A stretch of DNA of 64,000 bases, taken from positions 4,167,734 to 4,231,733 of the forward strand of contig CP011020.1 of the NCBI GenBank assembly GCA_001023535.1, read 5' to 3'. The position numbers and the translations under genes are program-made. The DNA is from Pseudomonas chlororaphis (GTDB lineage: Bacteria > Pseudomonadota > Gammaproteobacteria > Pseudomonadales > Pseudomonadaceae). Shown in pieces: positions 1 through 7,310 of this stretch (the first letter of the stretch is position 1; each line of letters opens with the position of its first letter). Under the pieces are notes generated by a model. The model saw only the letters and a program-made list of their open reading frames with translations. It had not been told where the DNA came from and ran no database searches.

Positions 1-375
1 CAGGCACTGAACCGCTGCCTGGCCGAACCGCTGCGCGATGGCGGCTTCGACCTGTTGCGCGGTCGCTGGTTGTGCCTGCGGGTGCCGGACCTGAAGTTGT
101 GCTGGTACCTGACCCTGGCGCGGGACGGCTTGCGCATTGCCGAGCGGGCTGAAGCCCAGGTCACCATTCGTGGCAACTGGCGCGAGTTCCTGCTGTTGGC
201 CAGCCGCCAGGAAGACCCGGACACCTTGTTCTTCCGGCGGCGACTGGTGATCGAGGGGGACACGGAACTGGGGTTGGCCCTGAAGAACCTGATCGACAGC
301 CTTGACCCCGAGGTCTTGCCGCCGTGGTTGTGGCGCAACCTGGAACGGGCGGGCAAGGGGCTGGCGACCGTGTGA
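1..375 (+). CDS. ubiT: UbiT-like SCP2 protein, C-terminal part
   Basis: The frame is open from the first base, so the 5' end lies outside the window; about 124 residues are visible. The end has the SCP2 sterol-carrier fold signature of UbiT (YhbT): FFRRRLVIEGDTELGLALKN followed by LIDSLD. In the family UbiT is an accessory lipid-binding factor that, with UbiU and UbiV, makes ubiquinone without O2, supplying quinone to nitrate respiration. Its stop overlaps the next start (TGATG), so the two are co-translated. Its position beside dnr and nar fits an anaerobic role. The symbol rests on the domain and context; ubiU/ubiV would be upstream and are not seen. Confidence 0.8.
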   Translation, partial: QALNRCLAEPLRDGGFDLLRGRWLCLRVPDLKLCWYLTLARDGLRIAERAEAQVTIRGNWREFLLLASRQEDPDTLFFRRRLVIEGDTELGLALKNLIDSLDPEVLPPWLWRNLERAGKGLATV

Positions 376-749
376 TGAAGACGCCGAACGCATTGCCCCT
401 GGTGTATTCCTGCTCCGGTTGCTCCAACGTCGCGCAATTGGCCAACAACGTCGCCTTGCGCCTGGACCGTGCCGGCCTGGCCGAGATGTCCTGCATCGTC
501 GGGGTCGGCGGGCATGTGGCGCCGCTGGTCAACAAGGCCCGCTCGGGGCGGCGGATCATTGCGCTGGATGGGTGTCCTTTGCAATGCGTCCAGGCGTGTT
601 TACAGCAGCATGACCTGCGAGCGGATGTGCATGTGATTTTGAGTCAGTTGGGCTGGCGCAAGCGCTTCGGGGTCGATTGCACGCAAGAGGAGGGGGAGGC
701 GTTGTTCGAGCGGTTGATAGCGTTGATGGGGGTTGATCGAAGTCCCTGA
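375..749 (+). CDS. DGC-type cysteine-rich putative zinc-binding protein
   Basis: A protein of 124 residues beginning MKTPNALPLVYSCSGCSNVA. It has a Cys-x2-Cys pair near the start (C13, C16), a middle Cys in SCIVGVGG, and the signature DGCPLQCVQACL, which matches the DGC family of small putative metal-binding proteins of unknown function. The start is chosen at the ATG overlapping the ubiT stop; longer in-frame starts would lie inside ubiT. Co-translation with ubiT and the neighbouring dnr suggest a job in anaerobic or NO metabolism, but no activity can be assigned from sequence. Confidence 0.8.
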   Translation: MKTPNALPLVYSCSGCSNVAQLANNVALRLDRAGLAEMSCIVGVGGHVAPLVNKARSGRRIIALDGCPLQCVQACLQQHDLRADVHVILSQLGWRKRFGVDCTQEEGEALFERLIALMGVDRSP

Positions 750-764
750 GCTAAACCTCAATCC

Positions 765-898
765 CGTGGCGAGGGAGCTTGCTCCCGCTGGGGGGGCGAA
801 GCACCCCCCAGGTTTGCCACAGCGGTGCGTCAGATTGATTGCGTCCGGCCTTCTTGGGGCTGCTGCGCAGCCCAGCGGGAGCAAGCTCCCTCGCCACG
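765..898. repeat. Pair of inverted REP elements
   Basis: Two copies of a palindromic repeat lie head to head, at 765-792 (core GAGGGAGCTTGCTCCC) and 871-898 (its reverse complement, GGGAGCAAGCTCCC, ending in CGCCACGG). They sit between the convergent DGC gene and dnr and can fold into a long hairpin. The form is typical of Pseudomonas REP/BIME units, which often act as transcript ends. Confidence 0.85.
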
Positions 899-913
899 GT
901 GCACTTGCCTGGG

Positions 914-1591
914 CTATTGCTGGTAAGCCTCCAGCGCTTCCTCAGCCAGGATGCGGATGTTGCGCCGCTCCATGGCGATCAGGCCGCCGTCCACCAATCG
1001 ATGAAGAATGCGTGAGAACGTTTCCGGCTGGATCCCCAGCTTGGACGCCACCAGGCGCTTGGACACCTGGAGCACCACCTGGCCGTCCCGTGGGTCGCGT
1101 TCCTGCAACAGAAAGTTGATGACCCGCCGGCTGGCGCTGGCCAGGGTCAGGTTGTCGATGTCCTTGAGGCGCTGGTGCAGGTGGATGCTCATGCTCGCCA
1201 GGATCGCCAGGCAGACCTTGGGCTGGTCTTCCAGGGCCTTGCGGTAATGAGTGCCTTCGATGCTCACCAGCACGCTGTCCTTGATCGCCGACGCGCTCAC
1301 CGGGTAGCAGCGGGCCTGGCTGAACAACAGGGCTTCGGCGAAGGTCTGCCCTGGCTGGATGATTTCCACCAGGTTTTCCTGGCCTTCACCCGTGACCCGA
1401 AACAGCTTGACCTGGCCGCTGACCAACAGGAAAAACCGCTTGGCCGGGTCGCCCTGGTGCATGAGCGTGCCGTTGCATTCCAGGCGCTTGAGGACAGCGA
1501 GGTTGCAGACGTCTTCGAAGACCCGCTCCGGCAATTGGCTGAACAGGTGATGACGGCGCAACAGTAGAACGATGGAAGGGTGAGTCAGCAT
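914..1591 (-). CDS. dnr: Dnr, Crp/Fnr-family denitrification regulator
   Basis: 225 residues with an N-terminal cyclic-nucleotide-binding fold (GTLMHQGDPAKRFFLLVSGQ, about 40-60) and a C-terminal winged helix whose recognition segment is GIQPETFSRILHRL. There are no N-terminal cysteines to hold an Fe-S cluster, which separates Dnr from Anr/Fnr. In pseudomonads Dnr is the haem-dependent NO sensor that activates denitrification genes at Fnr-like boxes. A strong Shine-Dalgarno (GGAGG) precedes the ATG. It is transcribed away from narL, between REP elements. The family is sure; Dnr rather than another Fnr paralogue rests on the missing cysteines and the location. Confidence 0.85.
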   Translation of the reverse strand: MLTHPSIVLLLRRHHLFSQLPERVFEDVCNLAVLKRLECNGTLMHQGDPAKRFFLLVSGQVKLFRVTGEGQENLVEIIQPGQTFAEALLFSQARCYPVSASAIKDSVLVSIEGTHYRKALEDQPKVCLAILASMSIHLHQRLKDIDNLTLASASRRVINFLLQERDPRDGQVVLQVSKRLVASKLGIQPETFSRILHRLVDGGLIAMERRNIRILAEEALEAYQQ

Positions 1592-1704
1592 GGCATACCT
1601 CCGGGTACGAACATGGTAGGGCGCCAGGCACCGCCGGCCTATGCCTCGGCAGGCCTACCTCGGAAGAGGGATGGAGACCGTCAGGTCAGTTCTGCACAAC
1701 ACCT

Positions 1705-1797
1705 TGTGGCGAGGGAGCTTGCTCCCGCTGACGGTGGGTCAGCTTGCATCTGTGCTGAATGTGCCGCCGTCTTCGCGGGCAAGCCCGCTCCCACAGG
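1705..1797. repeat. Two REP elements of different families
   Basis: 1705-1730 has the GAGGGAGCTTGCTCCC core, and 1771-1797 has the second window-wide core, CGCGGGCAAGCCCGCTCCCAC. They lie between the dnr promoter side and the 3' end of narL, so they probably serve as the narXL transcript end. Confidence 0.8.
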
Positions 1798-1814
1798 AGG
1801 AATGTGTTGGCCAT

Positions 1815-2462
1815 CTAACCGGCCCCGCGCAGATGCTCCATCGCCCACACCGCGGCTTCGACCCGCGAGCGCAGGCCGAGCTTGTGCAGCAGGTTCTTCA
1901 CGTGGACCTTGACCGTGCCCTCGGTGATGCCCAGCTTGTGGCCGATCACCTTGTTGCTGTAGCCGGCCGCGATGGTCTTGAGGACCTGGCGTTCGCGGTC
2001 GGTCAGTTCCACCTCGGCCTGGCGCGGTGGGGAACGCAGGGCCTGGGCCATGACCCGGGTCAGGCCGGGGCTGATGACCAGTGCGCCGGCGAGGGCATCG
2101 CGGATGTACTGGATCAGCAGCTCGGGCTCCATGTCCTTGAGCAGGTAGCCGTTGGCGTCCAGGCGCAGGGCGTCGCGGATGTCGTCCTCGGCGTCGGAGA
2201 CGGTGAACAGCAGCACCTTGCCGCTGTAGTGCATGGCCCGCAGCCGCCGCAGGGTCTCGATGCCGTTCATCTGCGGCATGTTGTTGTCCAGCAGCACCAG
2301 GTCGGGCTTGAGGGGGTCGATCAGTGTCAGCGCTTCCTCGCCGTGGCTGGCTTCGCCGACGATCTGTAGATCGTCTTCGAGCTCGAGCATCTGGCGGATC
2401 CCGCGACGCATCATCGGATGATCGTCGACCAAAAGGAGGGTATGGCGCAGAGGGGCGTTCAT
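1815..2462 (-). CDS. narL: NarL response regulator for nitrate
   Basis: 215 residues. The receiver domain (1-125) has the acidic pocket (LLVDDH), the phosphorylated Asp59 in DLVLLDNNMPQMNG and the conserved Lys in LLKDME. The LuxR-type helix-turn-helix begins LTDRERQVLKTIAAG and contains GITEGTVKVHVKNLLHK. NarL receives phosphate from NarX and controls nitrate-respiration genes. The ATG overlaps the narX stop (ATGA), so the pair is translationally coupled. The open frame runs further upstream, but only as a shadow of narX. Likely targets are the TACC-type palindromes upstream of narX and narK1. Confidence 0.95.
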   Translation of the reverse strand: MNAPLRHTLLLVDDHPMMRRGIRQMLELEDDLQIVGEASHGEEALTLIDPLKPDLVLLDNNMPQMNGIETLRRLRAMHYSGKVLLFTVSDAEDDIRDALRLDANGYLLKDMEPELLIQYIRDALAGALVISPGLTRVMAQALRSPPRQAEVELTDRERQVLKTIAAGYSNKVIGHKLGITEGTVKVHVKNLLHKLGLRSRVEAAVWAMEHLRGAG

Positions 2463-4258
2463 GTGGCGATGCCTTCGGTGGGTTGACCCAGGAATTCCGG
2501 CTGGAAATGCACCTGGATGCAGGTGCCCTGGGGTGTACGGGAGAAAATCCGGAGTTGGCCACGCAGGCTGCGGGCGCGTTCGTTCATGATGTTCAGGCCA
2601 TGGTGCTCGCGCTGATCCACCTCGCCACTGAACCCCCGGCCATCGTCTTCGATGGACAACCGGACGGTCTCGCCTTCCTGGCGCAGTTCGAGCCAGGCGT
2701 TCTCGGCGTGGGCGTGGCGCAGGCAGTTCGACAAGGCTTCGCGGGTGATCTGCAGGATGTGGATCTGCTCGCTGGCCGACAGCTCGAAGGCCAGGGGGTC
2801 GATGCGCAGGTGCACCTGGAAGTCCCCGCGGTGGGAGAACTCCTCGGCGGTGTCCTTGAGCTCTTCCACCAGGCCGTCGTCGTGAATCTGCAGGCGGAAG
2901 GTGGTCAGCAACTCGCGCAATTGGCGATAGGCGTTGTTGAGGCCCTCGCGCAGCTCGGCGGTGACGGTTTCCAGGGTCTGCACCGGTTCGCCCCGACGCA
3001 ACAGGGTCTGCATGCGGCTGACTTGCAGCTTCATGTACGAGAGGGCCTGGGCGAGGGAGTCGTGCAGTTCGCGAGCGATGATGGTGCGCTCGTCCAGCAG
3101 CAGCAGGCGATGGTCCTGTTCGCGCTGGCGCTTGAGCGACAGGGTGGTGCCGATCAGGTTCGCCAGGGCCTGGATCAGGGCACTCTCCCAGGGTTGCGCC
3201 GCGTGGCCGTCGACGAAATGGGCCTTGAGTTCGCCCAGGTCGTTGCCCTGGTTGCTGATGCTGAAGGTCAGCGGCCGCCCGCTCTGGTGTTGTTCGCACG
3301 TGGCGCAGTCACTGCTGGCACAGACCTGGCGACCGTTGGCGCCGTGCAGGGCCAGCAACTGGCGGGCCGGTGCCTGCAATTGCCCTTGCAGGCACAGCGA
3401 CAGACGCAGCCCCGGCAGCCGTTGCTGGAAGCGCCGGATCAACTCATCGAGCCCTTCGGCGTTGGCCTGCCGCGTGGCGAGGCTGCGGCTGCTCTGGTAC
3501 AGCAGCTCCAGGGCGGCGTTGGCCTGTTGCAGGTTGAGGGTCTTCTGTTGGACCTGGTTTTCCAGGGTGCGGTGCGATTGCTCGATGGTCTCGGCCATGG
3601 TGTTGAAACTGGTCGCCAACTGGCCCAGCTCATCCTCGGACTGATGGTTGACCCGCACCTGGAACTCGCCCCGGCGAAACCGCTGGGTGGCGTCCACCAG
3701 TTCCTGCAACGGCGTGACCACGCCGTACTGCAACTCATACAGGCCGATCAACAGGATGATCATGGTGCTGAACAGCGCCACGCCCTGGATCGTCTGCTGC
3801 CAACCCTGCTTGTGTTCGCTCTGGCGTTGCAGCAGCGTGACGAACTGGTCCAGTTGTTCGACGAAGGAGCTGGCGCTGGCCTGGAAGAATGCCGCGTCGC
3901 CGCGCTCGATGGCGGGGCGCAGGGTCTGGTTCCAGCGTTGTTGCAGGTCGCGATAACTGCGATGCAGGGACGTGGCTGGTCCGTCTTCCAGCACGACGCG
4001 CAGGGCAGGGCTGTCCAGGCGCTGTTGCAGGCTGTCGACGATGGCCGGAATGTCCTCGCTGGCACCGGCCGCCAGCTTCCAGCTCAGGTGGTAGGTCTCC
4101 ATGCGCACGGAGCCGGCGGTGTTGATGGCGGCAGCATCGCCCTGGCTGAACCAGGCGATCAACCCGGCGCTCAGGGAACTGGCCAGGGCGAGGACAGCGA
4201 TCAGGATCACGGCGAGCCCGGCGCGAGCGGGCAGGGAACTGCGCAGCCAGCGCATCAT
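2459..4258 (-). CDS. narX: NarX nitrate-sensing histidine kinase
   Basis: 599 residues. Transmembrane helix 1 (about 12-37) is followed by the P-box AINTAGSVRMETYHL (about 44-58), which binds nitrate in this family. After a periplasmic helical domain come TM2 (about 160-180), HAMP (about 180-235), a central module with Cys313, Cys318 and Cys321, a HisKA_3 dimerisation helix with phospho-acceptor His399 in ARELHDSLAQAL, and a HATPase domain (DDGRGF). It autophosphorylates when nitrate binds and passes phosphate to NarL. It is divergent from narK1, sharing a 309-bp control region. Confidence 0.95.
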   Translation of the reverse strand: MMRWLRSSLPARAGLAVILIAVLALASSLSAGLIAWFSQGDAAAINTAGSVRMETYHLSWKLAAGASEDIPAIVDSLQQRLDSPALRVVLEDGPATSLHRSYRDLQQRWNQTLRPAIERGDAAFFQASASSFVEQLDQFVTLLQRQSEHKQGWQQTIQGVALFSTMIILLIGLYELQYGVVTPLQELVDATQRFRRGEFQVRVNHQSEDELGQLATSFNTMAETIEQSHRTLENQVQQKTLNLQQANAALELLYQSSRSLATRQANAEGLDELIRRFQQRLPGLRLSLCLQGQLQAPARQLLALHGANGRQVCASSDCATCEQHQSGRPLTFSISNQGNDLGELKAHFVDGHAAQPWESALIQALANLIGTTLSLKRQREQDHRLLLLDERTIIARELHDSLAQALSYMKLQVSRMQTLLRRGEPVQTLETVTAELREGLNNAYRQLRELLTTFRLQIHDDGLVEELKDTAEEFSHRGDFQVHLRIDPLAFELSASEQIHILQITREALSNCLRHAHAENAWLELRQEGETVRLSIEDDGRGFSGEVDQREHHGLNIMNERARSLRGQLRIFSRTPQGTCIQVHFQPEFLGQPTEGIAT

Positions 4259-4436
4259 GACCGCTGGCCTTGCAGGAAAAACTGAAACCCGGACATGGGA
4301 AGGCGCCTGGACCTTGGGGTATGGCAGCCGATCCTGGGTGCACTACCTCTAAAGAGTTGTCGGCCGCTGCGCTTCCATAAAAATCCCGGCCAATCTGTTC
4401 AAGATATTGATAAACAAAGGGTTCCAGCAATATCCA

Positions 4437-4460
4437 GGTCTACCTCCTTGGAGGTAGACC
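4437..4460. promoter_or_regulatory. Putative NarL 7-2-7 operator
   Basis: Two perfect 11-bp arms (GGTCTACCTCC and GGAGGTAGACC) flank a 2-bp centre. The inner part is TACCTCC-TT-GGAGGTA, the 7-2-7 geometry of NarL sites; each heptamer differs from the E. coli TACYYMT consensus only in its last base. It lies about 35 bp upstream of the ANR box. Confidence 0.65.
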
Positions 4461-4494
4461 GGCCAAGGATAGGCCAGTACCCCCAGGAAGCTCT

Positions 4495-4536
4495 TTGATC
4501 CACGTCAAGTTTTTACCGGGTTCGCATCACTAGGCT
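4495..4536 (+). promoter_or_regulatory. ANR/FNR-dependent narK1 promoter
   Basis: The box TTGATCCACGTCAA (4495-4508) matches TTGAT-N4-(A/G)TCAA. A 22-nt gap leads to TAGGCT (4531-4536), placing the box at about -41.5 as in class II Fnr promoters. The predicted start of transcription is near 4543, some 25 nt before the narK1 ATG. The GTCAA right half is also typical of Dnr targets. Confidence 0.85.
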
Positions 4537-4567
4537 GCGCTCAACGAAATGACGGGAGTGCATCGCG

Positions 4568-5869
4568 ATGCGAGCGCAAGTGCAACAAGGGCTGGTACTA
4601 GGGATGAGTACCTTGGCCTTCACCGTGTGCTTCATGGTCTGGATGATGTTTGCCGTGCTGGGCGTTCCGATCAAGGAAATGCTCACCCTCAACGAGACCC
4701 AATTCGGCCTGCTGGCCGCCACGCCGGTGCTGACCGGTTCCCTGGTGCGGTTGCCCTTGGGGCTGCTGACCGACCGTTTCGGCGGACGCATCGTGTTCTT
4801 CTTGTTGATGCTGTCCTGCGTGCTGCCGCTGTACCTGATCACCCTGGCGACCCAGTTCTGGCAATTCCTGGTACTGGGCCTGTTCGTCGGCCTGGCCGGC
4901 GGTTCGTTTTCGGTCGGCATCGCCTACGTCGCCAAATGGTTCGACAAACAGAACCAAGGTTTCGCCATGGGCGTGTTCGGTGCCGGCAACGCCGGGTCCG
5001 CGCTCACCAAGTTCCTGGCCCCGGCGCTGATCGCCCTGGGCACCTGGCACCTGGTGCCCAAGGTGTTCAGCGCCATCCTGTTCATCACCGCGCTGCTGTT
5101 CTGGTTCCTCACCGCCGAGAAAAAGGAGCACCGCAGCGTCAGTAGCACAAGCCTGCGCGAGCAACTCAAGGCATTGAAAGAGCCCGCCGTGTGGCGCTAC
5201 TGCCAGTACTACTCGATCGTGTTCGGCGGCTACGTGGCCCTGGCCCTGTGGATGACCAAGTACTACGTGCAGGAGTACGGCTTCAGCCTGCAAAGCGCGG
5301 CACTGCTGGCGGCCTGCTTCTCCCTGCCCGGCGGCGTGCTGCGGGCCGTCGGCGGCTGGATGTCGGACCGCTGGGGCGCCCAGAGCGTGACCTGGTGGGT
5401 GCTGTGGGTCAGCTGGATCTGCCTGTTCCTGCTGTCGTACCCGCAGACACAACTGCAAGTACAGACCGTCAACGGCATCGTCGATTTCCACATCGGCCTC
5501 AACGCCACGCTGTTCACCGTGCTGCTGTTCGTGATGGGCATCGCCTTCGCGTTCGGCAAGGCCTCGGTCTTCAAGTACATCGCCAACGACTACCCGACCA
5601 ACATGGGCGCGGTGTCCGGCATCGTCGGCCTGGCCGGCGGCCTGGGCGGGTTCGTGCTGCCGATCCTGTTTGGTGCCCTGGTGGACCTCACCGGCGTGCG
5701 CTCGTCCTGCTTCATGTTGCTGTACGGCGTGGTCTGGGTCTCGCTGATCTGGATGTACGTCTGCGAAATCCGCAAGCGCCCGCTGCTGGGCAAGTCGCCC
5801 GCCGCCAGCCAACCCCCGTTTTCCAGCATTGCCCAAGGAGAAGAACATGTCCGTTCTGCAAACGCCTGA
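4568..5869 (+). CDS. narK1: NarK1-type nitrate/H+ symporter
   Basis: 433 residues, a major-facilitator protein with 12 predicted membrane helices. It has the NarK/NNP signatures GLFVGLAGGSFSVGIAYVAKWF (about 105-126) and GIVGLAGGLGGFVLPILFG in the second half, plus the MFS loop motif LTDRFGGR. In pseudomonads the first NarK of this operon is the proton-linked nitrate importer. It is first in the nar operon and overlaps narK2 by 23 nt. The type assignment (symport) follows from order and the shorter NarK1 class; it was not tested by alignment. Confidence 0.92.
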   Translation: MRAQVQQGLVLGMSTLAFTVCFMVWMMFAVLGVPIKEMLTLNETQFGLLAATPVLTGSLVRLPLGLLTDRFGGRIVFFLLMLSCVLPLYLITLATQFWQFLVLGLFVGLAGGSFSVGIAYVAKWFDKQNQGFAMGVFGAGNAGSALTKFLAPALIALGTWHLVPKVFSAILFITALLFWFLTAEKKEHRSVSSTSLREQLKALKEPAVWRYCQYYSIVFGGYVALALWMTKYYVQEYGFSLQSAALLAACFSLPGGVLRAVGGWMSDRWGAQSVTWWVLWVSWICLFLLSYPQTQLQVQTVNGIVDFHIGLNATLFTVLLFVMGIAFAFGKASVFKYIANDYPTNMGAVSGIVGLAGGLGGFVLPILFGALVDLTGVRSSCFMLLYGVVWVSLIWMYVCEIRKRPLLGKSPAASQPPFSSIAQGEEHVRSANA

Positions 5870-7244
5870 CAAAGGCCCGGTCATTCATGACTGGCGCCCG
5901 GAAGACCCTGCATTCTGGGGGCGCAGCGGCAAACAGACCGCTCGGCGCAACCTGTGGATCTCGATCCCGGCGCTGTTGCTCGCCTTCGCGGTGTGGATGG
6001 TCTGGAGCACGGTGATCGTGCGCCTGAACGCCATCGGCTTCAGCTTCAGCACCGACCAGCTGTTCTGGCTGGCCGCCTTGCCAGGGCTGTCGGGGGCAAC
6101 CTTGCGGGTGTTCTACTCGTTCATGGTGCCGATCTTCGGCGGTCGCCGCTGGACCGCGCTGAGCACGGCCTCGCTGCTGGTGCCCGCGCTGTGGATGGGC
6201 TTCGCCGTGCAGGATCCGAGCACACCCTACAACGTGTTTGTGCTGATCGCCTTGCTCTGCGGTTTCGGCGGCGGCAACTTCGCCTCGAGCATGTCCAATA
6301 TCAGCTTCTTCTACCCCAAGTCCCAGCAGGGCACTGCCCTGGGCCTGAACGCCGGGCTGGGCAACCTGGGTGTGTCGGTGATGCAGTTCAGCGTGCCGCT
6401 GGTGATTTCCTTCGGCGTGTTCGGCTTCCTCGGCGGCCAGCCGCAGGTGCTGGCCGATGGCAGCTCGCTGTGGTTGCAGAACGCCGGTTTCATCTGGGTG
6501 CCGTTCATCCTCGCCGTGACCGTGATCGCCTGGTTCGGCATGAACGACCTGTCCAGCGCCCGTGCCTCGTTCAGCGAGCAGGCGGTGATCTTCAAGCGCA
6601 AGCACAACTGGCTGATGTGCTGGCTGTACCTGGCCACCTTCGGTTCGTTCATCGGTTTCTCCGCCGCGTTCCCACTGCTGATCAAAACCTCGTTCCCGGA
6701 CGTCATCGCCCTGAAGTTCGCTTTCCTGGGCCCACTGGTGGGCGCGCTGGTGCGGCCGCTGGGTGGCTGGCTGGCCGACAAACTCGGGGGCGCGAAGGTG
6801 ACCCTGTGGAACTTCGTGCTGATGATCGTGATGGTGTTCGGCGTCATGCACTTCCTGCCACAAGGCGGCCAGGGCGGCAGCTTCTACGGCTTCCTGGGGA
6901 TGTTCATGCTGCTGTTCATCACCACCGGCGTGGGCAACGGCTCCACCTTCCGCATGATCCCGGTGATCTTCCGCACCCTGCACGAAAAGGCCGCCCTGGG
7001 CAAAAAGCCCGAGCTGCGTGAGCAGGCGCTCAAGGACGCTGGCAAGGAGTCGGCAGCGGTGCTCGGTTTCAGCTCGGCCATGGGCGCCTTCGGTGCGTTC
7101 TTCATTCCCAAGTCCTTCGGCACTTCGATGGCCCTGACCGGCGGCCCGGAGATGGCCTTCTACATGTTCGTCGGCTTCTACCTGAGCTGCATCGTGGTGA
7201 CCTGGTGGTGGTACGCGCGCAAGGGTGCCGCGACCCCCTGCTAA
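5847..7244 (+). CDS. narK2: NarK2-type nitrate/nitrite antiporter
   Basis: 465 residues from ATG 5847, which has AAGGAG at proper spacing; a slightly longer frame begins at 5829 without such a site. It is a 12-helix MFS protein with the nitrate signatures CGFGGGNFASSMSNISFFYP (about 139-158) and a second region near VGNGSTFRMIPVIF. NarK2-type carriers exchange cytoplasmic nitrite for nitrate and so remove the product of NarGHI. The start lies inside the end of narK1, suggesting coupled translation and fixed stoichiometry of the two carriers. Confidence 0.92.
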   Translation: MSVLQTPDKGPVIHDWRPEDPAFWGRSGKQTARRNLWISIPALLLAFAVWMVWSTVIVRLNAIGFSFSTDQLFWLAALPGLSGATLRVFYSFMVPIFGGRRWTALSTASLLVPALWMGFAVQDPSTPYNVFVLIALLCGFGGGNFASSMSNISFFYPKSQQGTALGLNAGLGNLGVSVMQFSVPLVISFGVFGFLGGQPQVLADGSSLWLQNAGFIWVPFILAVTVIAWFGMNDLSSARASFSEQAVIFKRKHNWLMCWLYLATFGSFIGFSAAFPLLIKTSFPDVIALKFAFLGPLVGALVRPLGGWLADKLGGAKVTLWNFVLMIVMVFGVMHFLPQGGQGGSFYGFLGMFMLLFITTGVGNGSTFRMIPVIFRTLHEKAALGKKPELREQALKDAGKESAAVLGFSSAMGAFGAFFIPKSFGTSMALTGGPEMAFYMFVGFYLSCIVVTWWWYARKGAATPC

Positions 7245-7310
7245 GACGAATTCAACTGTTGCGTGGGCGGGGCGCAGACCCCGCGGAGCAAGCCTGAGAG
7301 GAAAGACACT

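Larger units (their letters stand above)
4259..4567. promoter_or_regulatory. narX-narK1 divergent control region
   Basis: This 309-bp gene-free stretch holds a NarL-like site (TACCTCT at 4344-4350, then AA and a weaker inverted arm AGAGTTG), a strong palindrome at 4437-4460, an ANR/FNR box at 4495-4508 and a -10-like TAGGCT at 4531-4536. The order, NarL sites upstream of an Fnr box, is the usual arrangement for nitrate-induced anaerobic promoters. Confidence 0.8.

Noticed and set aside
1596..1602. TACCTCC next to the dnr start, resembling a NarL heptamer
   Set aside because: On the coding strand it is GGAGGTA, the Shine-Dalgarno of dnr itself.
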